Positions 1-9,234 of a DNA stretch of 64,000 bases are shown piece by piece; within the stretch, counting starts at the first letter, position 1, and each line of letters opens with the position of its first letter. Origin of the DNA: Desertimonas sp963732335 (lineage in GTDB: Bacteria > Actinomycetota > Acidimicrobiia > Acidimicrobiales > Ilumatobacteraceae); assembly GCA_963732335.1 (NCBI GenBank), contig CAVSZO010000026.1, forward strand, positions 1-64,000, read 5' to 3'. The notes under the pieces are model-generated. The model saw nothing but the letters and a program-made list of their open reading frames with translations, did not search any database and was not told the origin of the DNA. Position numbers and translations under genes: made by a program.

Positions 1-1299
1 CATGAGGTCACCAGCCCGCAGGCCTTCGACGGGTTGCGCTCTCCGGGCGGCGCGTCCGCCGCCCCGAGCTGACCGTGGCGACCGAGGACCACAACGTCCC
101 GACGGCCGACATCGACCAGCCGATCGCCGACCCGATCTCGGCCAAGCAGGTCGACACGCTGCGGCCCAACACCGCCGAGTTCGGCATCACCCAAGTACCC
201 GATGGGCGACCCGAACCAGGGCATCGTCCACGTCATCGGTCCGGAGCAGGGCCGGACCCTGCCCGGCATGACCATCGTGTGCGGCGACAGCCACACCGCG
301 ACCCACGGCGCGTTCGGCGCCCTGGCGTTCGGCATCGGCACGAGCGAGGTCGAGCACGTGCTGGCCACCCAGACGTTGCCGCAGTCGCGGCCGAAGTGGA
401 TGGCGGTCGACGTCGACGGCGACGTGCCGCCGGCGTCACGGCCAAGGACATCATCCTCGCGATCATCGGCGAGATCGGCACCGGCGGCGGCATCGGCCAC
501 GTCATCGAGTACCGCGGCTCGGCGATCCGGGCGCTGTCGATGGAGGGTCGCATGACGGTGTGCAACATGTCGATCGAGGCGGGCGCCAGGCCGGGCTCGT
601 CGCGCCCGACGACACGACGTTCGCCTACCTCGAAGGCCGCGCCACGCCCCCAAGGGCGCGGCGTGGGAGCCCGCGCTCGACGACTGGCGGACGCTGCGCA
701 CCGACGACGACGCGGTGTGGGACAAGCAGGTCACGATCGACGCCTCGGCGCTGCGCCGCACGTCACGTGGGGCACCAACCCCGGCCAGGTCGCGTCGATC
801 GACGGCGACGGTCCCGTCGCCCGACGCCTTCGCCGATCCCACGGCCCGCGAGAACGTCGCCCGGGCGCTCGACTACATGGGACTCACGCCGGGCACGCCG
901 ATCCGCGAGATCGCTGTCGACACGGTGTTCATCGGCTCGTGCACGAACAGCCGGATCGAGGACCTGCGCGCCGCGGCCGCGGTGTTCGACGGCCGCCACG
1001 TCACGGTCAAGCGGGTGATGGTCGTGCCGGGCAGCCATGCGGTGAAGGCGCAGGCCGAGGCGGAAGGGCTCGACCGGATCTTCATCGCCGCCGGCGCCGA
1101 CTGGCGCGAGCCGGGATGCTCGATGTGCCTGGCGATGAACCCCGACAAGCTCGGCCCCGGCGAACGGGCGGCGAGCACGAGCAACCGCAACTTCGAGGGC
1201 CGCCAGGGCCGCGGCGGGCGCACCCACCTGGTCTCGCCCGCGGTCGCCGCGGCGACCGCCATCGCCGGCCACTTCGCCACCCCGGAGGACCTGTCATGA
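1..1299 (+). CDS. leuC: 3-isopropylmalate dehydratase large subunit, 5' truncated and frameshifted
   Basis: Large subunit of isopropylmalate isomerase, the aconitase-family [4Fe-4S] enzyme of leucine synthesis. The window opens inside the gene at a family-typical HEVTSPQAFDGLR stretch. ATEDHNVPT, CGDSHTATHGAFG, FIGSCTNSRIEDLR and GCSMCLAMNPD follow in order; the cysteines in CGDSHT, GSCTNS and CSMC regions are the expected cluster ligands. The pieces lie in three frames with about six breaks (near 45-60, 195, 425, 590-640, 760 and 815), while the last ~150 codons are clean. The stop overlaps the leuD start as ATGA, so the two subunits are translationally coupled. The breaks look like sequence errors because both halves of every domain are conserved. 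Confidence 0.9.
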
Positions 1300-1885
1300 A
1301 GGCAGCTGCGGATCGTGCACCGGGGACCGGCGCATGCCGCTCAAGCGCAGCCGACGTCGACACCGACCAGATCATCCCCGCCGAATGGCTGAAGCGGGTC
1401 GAGCGCACCGGGTTCGAGAAGGGCCTGTTCTCGACGTGGCGCGACGACCGCAACTTCGTGCTCAACGACGAGCGCTACGCCGGCGCCAGCGTGCTCGTCG
1501 CCGGGCCGTCGTTCGGCGTCGGTTCGTCGCGCGAGCACGCCGTGTGGGCGATCCAGCAGTACGGCTTCGACGCCGTGATCGCGCCGAGCTTCTCCGACAT
1601 CTTCCGCAACAACTGCACCAAGAACGGGCTCGTCCCCGTCGTGCTGCCGGAGCCGACGGTCGAGCGATCTGGGCGGCGATCGAGGCGGACCCGGACCGAG
1701 ATCGTCGTCGACGTCGAGCGCCTCGTCGTCGAGGTGCCGGCGGTCGGGCTCGTCGAGCCGTTCCCGATGGACGCGGCGACCCAGCAGCGCTTCCTCGACG
1801 GCCTCGACGACATCGGCATCACGCCTGGGCCACGCCGACGACATCGACCGACTACGAGGCCACCCGCCCGGCCTGGCTCGCCTAG
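1296..1885 (+). CDS. leuD: 3-isopropylmalate dehydratase small subunit, frameshifted
   Basis: Small (swivel-domain) subunit partnering LeuC in isomerising 2- to 3-isopropylmalate. Visible motifs are DVDTDQIIPAEWLKRV, the GPSFGVGSSREHAVWA core that contacts substrate, and FRNNCTKNGLVPVVLPE. Overall length (~196 codons) is normal for the family. Frames change near 1310-1340 (IVHRGPAMPLKRS is split), near 1670 (AIWAAIEADPD lies in another frame) and near 1825, before the C-terminal YEATRPAWLA. Start is the ATG overlapping the leuC stop. leuB is not in the window. Confidence 0.88.
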
Positions 1886-2405
1886 CCGAGCTCGGGCGGT
1901 TACTCGACCCGACGTCGCCGGCGTCGCGATCACCGTGTCGGCCGGCGATGCTCGTTGGACTGCCGAAAGCACCTGCACTCGCTGGGGTTGCAAGACGAGG
2001 TAAGAGTATTAGTTTTCTTTTTAGAGAGGGGTATTACTTAGTCTTGGAGGCGTAGCGGTCGACGAGGTGTGTCGACGGTTTCGCAGGCGTCGCGCGTGGG
2101 CAGGTCAGCACAGCGTCAACGATGCACCGACGTCGCACGTGGTCGATGCCGAAGCCGCCCCTGGCCTTGCCCGACGCGACGATGTTGCGACCGCGTCGCA
2201 GAGTCGGCTGGACGGCGATCGGTCGACGCCGCGGTACTCGTCACACGCGAACGAGAGTGGAACGAGCTGGGGCTCGCCCGCCAGCGGAGGCCGGTTGCGA
2301 CCCAGACGTCGGGCGGACGAGCGTCGAGCGTTGTGGCGAGCGTCGGCCTTGAGCTGGCTAGTGCTACGAGCTGGTCGAACGCATGTTGTAGAGTGGCTTC
2401 CGCGA
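1886..2405. other. Intergenic stretch, no supported gene; AT-rich patch
   Basis: About 520 bases lie between leuD and the convergent helicase gene. Open frames here show no family resemblance and look like chance GC-rich frames. Positions 2001-2045 are strikingly AT-rich against the rest of the window (runs such as TTAGTTTTCTTTTTAG). I see no convincing tRNA, tmRNA or terminator fold. The rest has ordinary GC content. Confidence 0.5.
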
Positions 2406-3726
2406 TCAGTCGACGGTGACCGCCACCTCGCTGTCGACGACGCCCTCGCCGCGGAAATCGTCGAGGTCACGCAGCCGCTCGTCGTTGCTGAACACCTCGA
2501 CCGCCGGCGTGCAGCGGAGCCGCAGCCGCGCTGCAGGATGCGCATCTGGGTGTGCTGGTTGTACTCGACGAACGTGATCGCCCAGCCGTCGCGCCCGGCG
2601 CGGGCCGTGCGGCCGGAGCGGTGCAGGTAGTCCTTGGCGTCCTTGGCCGGCTCGTAGTGGATACCACGCCGATGTCGTCGATGTCGATGCCGCGGGCGGC
2701 GACGTCGGTGGCGACGAGCAACGGCAGCTTGCCCTCGGCGAAGCGCCGCATCGCCCGCTCGCGGACGGCCTGCGGGAGGTCGCCGTGGATCGCCGCGACG
2801 CTGACGCCGAGGTCGTCGAGCGAACTGGCGACCCGGTCGCACAGGCGCTTGGTCTGGCAGAACACGAGGACCTTGGGGATCGCCTGGCCGATCGCGCCGA
2901 CGACCCGGTCCTTGTCCATGTGGTGCACGGCCAGGAAGAGGTGGTGCATCGTGCCGACGGTGTCCGGTGGCGGAGTCGACCGCGACCTCGATCGGGTCGG
3001 TGAGGTAGTGGCGGATCAGGTGGCCGACGTCGCCGTCGAGCGTGGCCGAGAACAGCATCGTCTGGGTGCGGCCGGTGCAGTGGCGCAGGATCCACTCGAC
3101 CTGCGGCGTGAAGCCGTCGTCGGCCATGCGGTCGGCCTCGTCGAGGCACGACGATCTCGACGCGGCCGACGTCGACCTCGCCCGACTTCAGCAGGTCGAT
3201 CAGGCGCAGCGGCGTGGCGACCACGAGCTCGACCCCTCGCGCAGCGCTTCGATCTGGTGGTGCCGGCTGGCGCCGCCGTAGACGGCGAGGACCCGCAGGC
3301 CGGCCTGGGCGGCGACCGGGACGAGCACCTCGGCGACCTGGACGGCGAGCTCGCGGGTCGGCACGAGCACGAGCCCGAGCGGGCCGGTCGGCGGCGGCTC
3401 GCTCGATGATGCGGGCCAGCATCGGTACGCCGAAGGCCAGCGTCTTGCCGGAACCGGTCTCGGCCCGGCCGCACACGTCGCGGCCGGGCAGCGCGACCGG
3501 GATCGCCGTCGGTCTGGATCGCGAACGGCTGGGCGAAACCGGCCGCGGCGAGTCCGACGTCGATGCGCTCGGGCACGCCGAGGTCGGCGAAACCGGTCGG
3601 CGCCTCGACGGGCGGCAGGGCGGTGATCGTGGTGAGGTTGGAGCGCGTCGTCGCTGGGACCGATCGCCGGCGCGGTCGGCGCGGCGCCGGGGCGGCGCCC
3701 GCCGAGGGCATGAGGCCGTCGGTCAT
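2406..3726 (-). CDS. DEAD-box ATP-dependent RNA helicase, frameshifted
   Basis: Superfamily 2 RNA helicase of about 440 residues that would unwind RNA duplexes in the cytoplasm. In order: a Q-motif region (GFAQPFAIQT), Walker A AETGSGKTLAFGVP, motif Ib-like VATPLRLIDLL, the DEAD box LDEADRMADDGF (frame change beside it, near 3150), motif III LFSATLDG, then the second RecA domain with VLVFCQTKRLCDR, VATDVAARGIDI and YLHRSGRTARAG. It ends shortly after, without a long basic tail. Breaks occur near 2525, 2660, 2965, 3150, 3235, 3395 and 3505. It is divergent from the leuA leader and convergent with leuCD. Which DEAD-box subfamily it belongs to cannot be told. Confidence 0.88.
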
Positions 3727-3812
3727 GGTGGGTCGATCATGATCCGCCAGCGATCGATCCGGCGCCTGCGTGCCGGCGAGCTGGCGTCACGCAGCGCGAC
3801 CAGCCTATCGCG

Positions 3813-3838
3813 TTGACGCGGTCGCCGCCGTGTACGTT
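3813..3838 (+). promoter_or_regulatory. Candidate promoter of the leu leader/leuA
   Basis: TTGACG at 3813-3818 and TACGTT at 3833-3838 form a -35/-10 pair with a short 14-base spacer. The -10 ends seven bases before the leader peptide ATG at 3846, so transcription probably begins at or next to that ATG (leaderless). The same -10-to-start spacing recurs elsewhere in the window. The -35 assignment is the weaker part. Confidence 0.45.
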
Positions 3839-3845
3839 GGTCCCG

Positions 3846-3881
3846 ATGACTCGCCGCGGCCACCTCCTCCTTCTTACGTAG
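3846..3881 (+). CDS. leuL: Leucine leader peptide (attenuator control peptide)
   Basis: An 11-residue reading frame, MTRRGHLLLLT, whose ATG follows a -10-like box by seven bases. It carries four consecutive leucine codons (CTC CTC CTT CTT) and stops with TAG. A GC-rich hairpin and T-rich run lie about 30 bases downstream, followed by leuA. This is the layout of ribosome-mediated attenuation: stalling at Leu codons under leucine starvation would prevent terminator folding. Leader peptides with runs of the regulating amino acid are well established; assignment here is from sequence alone. Confidence 0.85.
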   Translation: MTRRGHLLLLT

Positions 3882-3946
3882 GGCGAGCGCCACAACTATC
3901 GCGTTCGCCCGCCCCCCGCCGCCCGGCCGGGGGGTTTCTTCATTTT
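3881..3946 (+). terminator. Leu attenuator: leader hairpin plus intrinsic terminator
   Basis: Positions 3881-3890 (GGGCGAGCGC) can pair with 3901-3910 (GCGTTCGCCC), giving a leader hairpin that starts at the leuL stop codon. CCCCCC at 3912-3917 then pairs with GGGGGG at 3929-3934 to form a terminator stem followed by TTTCTTCATTTTT (3935-3947). It lies between leuL and the leuA ribosome site. Exactly which alternative structure acts as antiterminator cannot be fixed by eye. Confidence 0.75.
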
Positions 3947-3985
3947 TCGGAGCAGCAACCGCCGACCATCCGCCCAGGAGCTGAC

Positions 3986-5695
3986 ATGCCACCGCCAACC
4001 AACCCCAAGCCGATGCCGTTCGACAAGTACCGGCCGTAGGTCCCGATCGTGCTCCACGACCGCACGTGGCCCAACCTCGTCATCGACAAGGCGCCGCTGT
4101 GGTGCTCGGTCGACCTGCGCGACGGCAACCAGGCGCTGATCGACCCGATGGACCCGGCCCGCAAGATGCACATGTTCGAGGCGCTCGTCGGCATGGGCTT
4201 CAAGGAGATCGAGGTCGGCTTCCCGGCGGCGAGCCAGCCCGACTTCGACTTCATCCGCCAGCTCATCACCGAGGACCTGATCCCCGACGACGTGACGATC
4301 CAGGTGCTGACGCAGTGCCGGCAGGAGCTGATCGAGCGCACCTACGAGTGCATCCAGGGAGCGCCGCGGGCGATCGTGCACTTCTACAACTCGACCAACC
4401 CGCTGCAGCGCGAGGTCGTCTTCGGGCTCGACCAGGCCGGCATCGTCGACATCGCCGTCAACGCCGCCAAGCTGTGCCGCAAGCTCGAGCAGCAGCACCC
4501 GAGCACGGCGATCCGCTACGAGTACTCGCCGGAGAGCTTCACGCTCACCGAGCCCGACTTCGCCGTCGAGATCTGCGAAGCGGTGATGGACGTCATCGAG
4601 CCCGACGACGACCGGCCGATCATCCTCAACCTGCCGGCGACGGTCGAGTGCTACTCCCCCAACGTGTACGGCGACGTGATCGAGTGGTTCGGGCGCACGA
4701 TCAGCCGCCGCGAGCACGTCGTGCTGTCGCTGCACCCGCACAACGACCGCGGTTGCGCCGTCGCCGCCGCCGAGTTCGGGGTGATGGCCGGCGCCGACCG
4801 GGTCGAGGGCACGCTGTTCGGCAACGGCGAGCGCACCGGCAACGTCGACGTCATCAACCTGGCGATGAACCTGTTCGCCAACGGCGTCGACCCCGAGCTC
4901 GACATCTCCGACATCGACGCCCTGCGGCGCGTCGCCGAGTACTGCAACCGGCTTCCCGTCCCGCCGCGCCACCCGTACGTCGGCGACCTCGTCTACACGT
5001 CGTTCTCCGGCAGCCACCAGGACGCGATCAAGAAGGGCTTCGACGCGCTCTGCCCGCGGACTACGACCAGTGGGGCGTGCCGTACCTGCCGATCGACCCG
5101 AAGCACGTCGGGCGCACGCTACGAGGCGGTGATCCGCGTCAACAGCCAGTCGGGCAAGGGCGGTGTCGCCTACGTGATGCAAGCCGAGCACGGCTTCGAC
5201 CTGCCCCGGCGGATGCAGATCGAGTTCTCCAAGACGATCCAGCACATCACCGAGGACTCCGGCACGGAGATCTCGCCCGCTCGTGATGTGGGAAGCGTTC
5301 CGATCGGAGTACCTGCCGGCGGCACCGAGATACACCCTCGTCAGCCACGAGCTGCATACCCGCGGCGGCGAGGGCACCGAGGGCAAGACCAGGATCACCG
5401 CCCAGGTCGTCATCGACGGCAAGCACCACACCGTCGTCGGCAGCGGCAGCGGGCCGATCTCGGCGTTCGTGCGCGGGCTGCGCGAGGCGTTCGGCGTGAC
5501 GTTCGACGTCGTCGACTACGCCGAGCACGCCGTGACCTGGGGGCGGGAAGTCGCAGCGCCGAGGCAACGGCGGCCGCCTACGTCGAGACGATCGGCGACA
5601 GTGACGAGCCGCGTTGGGGCATCGGTGTCGATCCCGACATCACCACGGCTGGGCTCAAAGCGGTGCTCGGAGCCCTCGAGCGCCAACAGCGCTGA
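3986..5695 (+). CDS. leuA: 2-isopropylmalate synthase, frameshifted and with an in-frame amber
   Basis: First committed enzyme of leucine synthesis, condensing acetyl-CoA and 2-oxoisovalerate. The ATG at 3986 has an AGGAG site five bases upstream. The catalytic barrel shows WCSVDLRDGNQAL, the metal-binding HPHNDRG and NGERTGNVDVI. The C-terminal half holds the leucine-feedback (LeuA dimer) domain. Total length (~565 residues) fits the long actinobacterial LeuA. Codon 18 is TAG (4037-4039), where the family has an aromatic residue after KYRP; reading resumes in the same frame. Frame changes lie near 5055, 5125, 5275 and 5550. Regulated by the upstream leader attenuator. Confidence 0.92.
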
Positions 5696-5734
5696 GCAGG
5701 CCCGCGACCACAAGTCTCCCCTTACGCTTCCGGC

Positions 5735-6371
5735 GTGGGTCAGACCGACTCCGTCGCCCGGTCGTCAGCGCTCGCCAGCCTGCGCGTCCGGCTCGTCCCA
5801 GCCGCCGCACCGGTCGACGACCCGGCGCCTGCCACGCAGCAGTCTCGGTTCCAACTTCCGCCTCGAGTTGGTCAGCAGCATCGCCGGCGCACGACGTGTC
5901 GTCACCGAGGCCGGCGCAAGGGAGCTCGGCCTCGAGCCGGCTGACGCGATCCGCCGCGGCTGGCGCGCCACCGTCGTCCTGCTGCTTGCCACGGTCTCAG
6001 CTCGTGAGCACGCACTGGCCCCCGGCGTGACCGTCGCCCTCGCATCGGCCGATGACAACCCGTTCGTCTCCGTCGGGTTGACGTCGGTCGAAAGACTGTT
6101 TCGCCTTCCGCCGTCGCGGTTCGGCGCACTCGTCGCCGCGCCGCGCCTGAGCGCTTTGCTGTGCTTCCCGGTGCAGTCGACGCAGGCGCTCGCGGTCGCC
6201 GGAGTTCTAGAACCGCTGACGTCCGGTCTGTACCGTGCTGCCCACGATCCGTGCTCGCCTCGGCTGTTCTGGCACCATGACGGCCGGATCCACCCGGTGT
6301 CGGTGCTCGGAAACCGTTTCACCGTGCCCGCCGAGCTCGAGCCCCTCGTGGCCGAGCTCCCATCCCCGTGA
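5735..6371 (+). CDS. Hypothetical protein, one frameshift
   Basis: About 211 residues starting at GTG 5735, six bases after a TACGCT box (5723-5728), consistent with a leaderless start. The first part (MGQTDSVARSSALASL) joins the rest (LELVSSIAGARRVVTEAGARE onward) after a frame change near 5860. No signal peptide or membrane segment is seen. The sequence contains a conserved-looking SVLGNRFTVPAELEPLV near its end. I do not recognise a family. It sits between leuA and the convergent toxin-immunity cassette. Confidence 0.6.
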
Positions 6372-6398
6372 GCGAGCAAAGCTCGAGGTCGCGGCCCG

Positions 6399-6836
6399 TC
6401 AATCGACCGGGTTCGGCGCCGATGGAATCGGCCCCCATCGAGCGTCGGCATTGGCCTTCATCAAGTCAGCGAGCGCCCGATACGTGGCCGTCGTCGCATC
6501 AGTGTCGGCAACGAGTTGGGCGATCCGACCAACGTTCGCCCGTATCCATTCGACGTGGGAAGGGGTGAGCGTGGCGACGATTTCGGGTCCACCGTCAAGC
6601 ATCTGCTGGAGGAGAGTCGACCAGAACCACGGACCGTTCGACGGCGCCGACGTCGCCGACCACCACAGGACGACCTGATCACGCTCGTTCTCGAGCCGCC
6701 ATCGCATCGTCGGCCCTTCGAGCGTCAGCCACGCGAACGGGTGGTCGGGGGCCACGCCGGAGTCGACCATGCGGTAGGCCGGGTCGCCGTAGAGGAACTC
6801 GAAGTAGCGGACGAGTATCTCGAGGAGTCGTTTCAC
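6399..6836 (-). CDS. Putative immunity protein of a polymorphic toxin cassette
   Basis: Small cytoplasmic protein of 145 residues beginning KRLLEILVRYFEFLYGDPAY, without signal or membrane segment. It contains several tryptophans (PFAWLTLEGP, MRWRLE, VVLWWSA, GPWFWS). GTG at 6836 starts two bases after the stop of the toxin-like gene, in the same operon. Position directly behind a large WXG-like protein with a distinct C-terminal module is the usual place for a cognate immunity gene. The function is inferred from position only; I do not recognise the family. Confidence 0.6.
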   Translation of the reverse strand: MKRLLEILVRYFEFLYGDPAYRMVDSGVAPDHPFAWLTLEGPTMRWRLENERDQVVLWWSATSAPSNGPWFWSTLLQQMLDGGPEIVATLTPSHVEWIRANVGRIAQLVADTDATTATYRALADLMKANADARWGPIPSAPNPVD

Positions 6837-6838
6837 CG

Positions 6839-8722
6839 TCAGCCTCCCATCGGCGCCAGTGTCGAACCGTCGAGCCACGTGTAACCGTTCCTGAGCAGGT
6901 AGTCGACCTCGGCGGCGGTGTAGCTGCCGGGAACGATCACGTCGCGGCTGACCGACAGTCGAACGGTGTCGCCGTTGTCGATGGCGACGTCCAGGAAGTG
7001 CTGGTTGGCGGCGAGTTGTTCCCTTGGGGCGTAGTCGTTCCATGCGTCGCCGAGGTCGAAGTAGCTGGCCCCTCGCTGGTCGGCGACGTCGACGTACGTC
7101 GGCCCGCCGCCATCTGGACGGAAGGGCCCGATCACCGACTCACCGCTGCCGGTGAGATGAGCCTCGGTGAGGTTGACGAGATCGTCGGACATGTGCTCGA
7201 GCGGATCGGCGAGATCGAACACCGGCGGCTCGGCAACGAAGGCGTCGAGCTGGTCGTCGTACAACTCGGGACTGTCGCTGCCACCGGGCGCCTCGTCTCC
7301 GGCACCCAGCAGTTCGTCGCCACTCTGCAGTACTTCGTCCGTGCCCGCGGCAACCTCGTCGACCGCGCCGGACAGCACCTCGAAGTCGAGCACATAGTCG
7401 ACCTCGGCGAACTCGTCGCTTGCCCGCATCGCGTCTCGGGCGCCGTCAACAATGTTGGAAGCGGCCCGGAGGACACCCGCTCCCTCATCGAGTGGATTGC
7501 CGATGCCGACGATCTCGATGGCGGTCCACAGCGGCGAGAAGTCGTCGGAGAACGGGTTCATCACGGTGACGTCAGGCACGAAGAACGACCACACGGTCGT
7601 AGTCACGAACCACGCTGGAGAGGTGTCGGGCGCCAGTTTGGCGGCGAGCCACGCCTCGACATAGCGATCGGCATCGGTGGCGTTCGCCGGGAGGTAGTAG
7701 TCGATCTCGGTCGGGTACGCAGTTGGCTCCGAACTGAACGTACCGGCCTGGACATAGGCCTCAACCGCCTTGTCGCCGAGCGCTTGGGTGACGAGCGCAT
7801 CTGGTTCGATCTGGCTGTCGACGTCCTCCGACCGATCGCCCGCGCCGACTGTGGTGAACACCGCGGTCGCCACGATGTCGAGGGCGAGGGCGTCGAGCGT
7901 GGCCGCGTCGAGGTCGTACCCGGCCAGTTTGGCGGCCATCTCGAGCCGGTAACGCACAATCGTGTAGTCGGTCGACTGTGCCCAGTCCGAAAACGATGTG
8001 TTCCCGTCGAATTCGAGGATGTTCCCGTCGTTCATCGTTTCGACGACCATGTACTGGAGGGCGGCGTAGTCGCCGTCCAGGAACTCGTCGAGCCGACCGT
8101 CGGCGACCCGCTGGAACCGCCCCGTGGGGTCGATCACGGACAGCGACATCGCCTGCGTGTGCGCCCACACCGCCATTGCCGTGAAATACGAAGGTCCGGA
8201 AACGGCTTGGCGCTGAGCAACCGTCCCCATCCGCGCATTCGAGCAGGTGGTGAGCGTGGTCGTCGCCGAGCTCAGCTCTTCGCCAAAGGCGGCACAGGCG
8301 CGCGCCCAGTCGCTCGACAGCTCCGACACCCGTGAGATCGCCGTCGCCAGATCGTCGGTCAAGGCGGGACTCGCCTCGGCGCCGAGGCGATCGAGCATCT
8401 CATGTGTGGAATCACGCCACACCTCTGCCGCGCTCAGCGAGCTCGCCAATTCGTCGGCGCGCCGCTTCCAGCTGCCAACCGTTCCGGCGGCGGACGCGGT
8501 CGCCCCGGAAGCAGCGTCGATCTCGTCGGCATACGTCTCGAGCTGGGCGTGGATCTCGTCGGGCAGCGGACCGCCCCAGCAGCGTGTCAACAGACCCAGT
8601 GCCTCGCGTGTCGACGTCACGACCGCGCTGAGGTCAGCGGCCCGGGCGTCGAGCGACTCGCCGAACAACCCCAACGCCTCGGTGGTGGCGGCGAGCTGGG
8701 CGGACGTCACGAGGCGCGGCAC
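6839..8722 (-). CDS. Large WXG-like secreted protein, putative polymorphic toxin
   Basis: A 627-residue intact protein. The N-terminal ~190 residues are Ala/Ser-rich and helical, with a WXG-like turn (TRCWGGPLPDEIHAQ, near residue 47), resembling the entry domain of ESX/type VII effectors. A central acidic region (residues ~200-530) follows. The last ~100 residues form a separate module containing GASYFDLGDAWNDY and LAANQHFLDVAIDNGD, which resembles C-terminal modules I recall in actinobacterial polymorphic toxins; its activity is unknown to me. GTG 8722 was chosen because GAGGAGG lies eight bases upstream; the preceding gene ends one base before. A putative immunity gene follows at two bases. 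Secretion and toxicity are inference. Confidence 0.65.
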   Translation of the reverse strand: MPRLVTSAQLAATTEALGLFGESLDARAADLSAVVTSTREALGLLTRCWGGPLPDEIHAQLETYADEIDAASGATASAAGTVGSWKRRADELASSLSAAEVWRDSTHEMLDRLGAEASPALTDDLATAISRVSELSSDWARACAAFGEELSSATTTLTTCSNARMGTVAQRQAVSGPSYFTAMAVWAHTQAMSLSVIDPTGRFQRVADGRLDEFLDGDYAALQYMVVETMNDGNILEFDGNTSFSDWAQSTDYTIVRYRLEMAAKLAGYDLDAATLDALALDIVATAVFTTVGAGDRSEDVDSQIEPDALVTQALGDKAVEAYVQAGTFSSEPTAYPTEIDYYLPANATDADRYVEAWLAAKLAPDTSPAWFVTTTVWSFFVPDVTVMNPFSDDFSPLWTAIEIVGIGNPLDEGAGVLRAASNIVDGARDAMRASDEFAEVDYVLDFEVLSGAVDEVAAGTDEVLQSGDELLGAGDEAPGGSDSPELYDDQLDAFVAEPPVFDLADPLEHMSDDLVNLTEAHLTGSGESVIGPFRPDGGGPTYVDVADQRGASYFDLGDAWNDYAPREQLAANQHFLDVAIDNGDTVRLSVSRDVIVPGSYTAAEVDYLLRNGYTWLDGSTLAPMGG

Positions 8723-8723
8723 G

Positions 8724-9116
8724 TCAGTCCTCCTCGGCGGCGGGACCCTCGATGTACTGGAACACGTCGCCGTACAGGCCGGCATCGTCGGTCGGGACTC
8801 TCCCGTCGAGGTCTCCGGGGTTGGGCAGGTGTGTGTAGTCCGAGTACCCCTCCTCGACCATGTCGGCCTCGATCGTGTTGGCGGCAGCAGCGGTCAGGAT
8901 GCGAGCAGCAATCTCGAGGTTGGCGGTCATCGCCGTTCGCGTTGCCTCGATCGCCGACGCCAGCGCCCCGAGGCTGCTGGTGCCCCCGTCGTGGGCAGTG
9001 TCCGGGACAGTGAGGACGGGAAGGTCCGGGTCGCCTGCCGACCCTGTGCGCAGACCACCGACCACCTCGAAGAACTGGGTGGGATAGATGAACACCTCGC
9101 CGAAGTCCGACATCAC
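8724..9116 (-). CDS. Small ESX-like partner protein of the toxin cassette
   Basis: A 130-residue protein with a helical stretch SLGALASAIEATRTAMTANL and a second Ala-rich helix, then an acidic tail ending AAEED. No cysteine and no signal peptide. The start is ATG 9113 or the GTG just before it. It is the first gene of the three-gene operon and ends one base before the toxin start. Size and composition fit EspC/WXG100-like proteins that accompany type VII substrates. The family assignment is tentative because no clear WxG is present. Confidence 0.5.
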   Translation of the reverse strand: MMSDFGEVFIYPTQFFEVVGGLRTGSAGDPDLPVLTVPDTAHDGGTSSLGALASAIEATRTAMTANLEIAARILTAAAANTIEADMVEEGYSDYTHLPNPGDLDGRVPTDDAGLYGDVFQYIEGPAAEED

Positions 9117-9234
9117 ACAACCCCGAGGCCTCTGCGTTGGACGCTTGGCACGCTGATCAGCGCGAACCTAGCGCAACAGATCCTTGTTGATGAGCTCCCG
9201 ATCAACGTCGAGACCAGCCACTACGGTGACGACA

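Noticed and set aside
2067..2630. Plus-strand gene after leuD
   Set aside because: Arg-rich translation without family features, overlapping the helicase 3' end; a typical chance frame in GC-rich DNA.
1..5695. Leucine genes as pseudogenes
   Set aside because: All catalytic motifs are conserved on both sides of every break and the attenuator is intact, so decay is unlikely.
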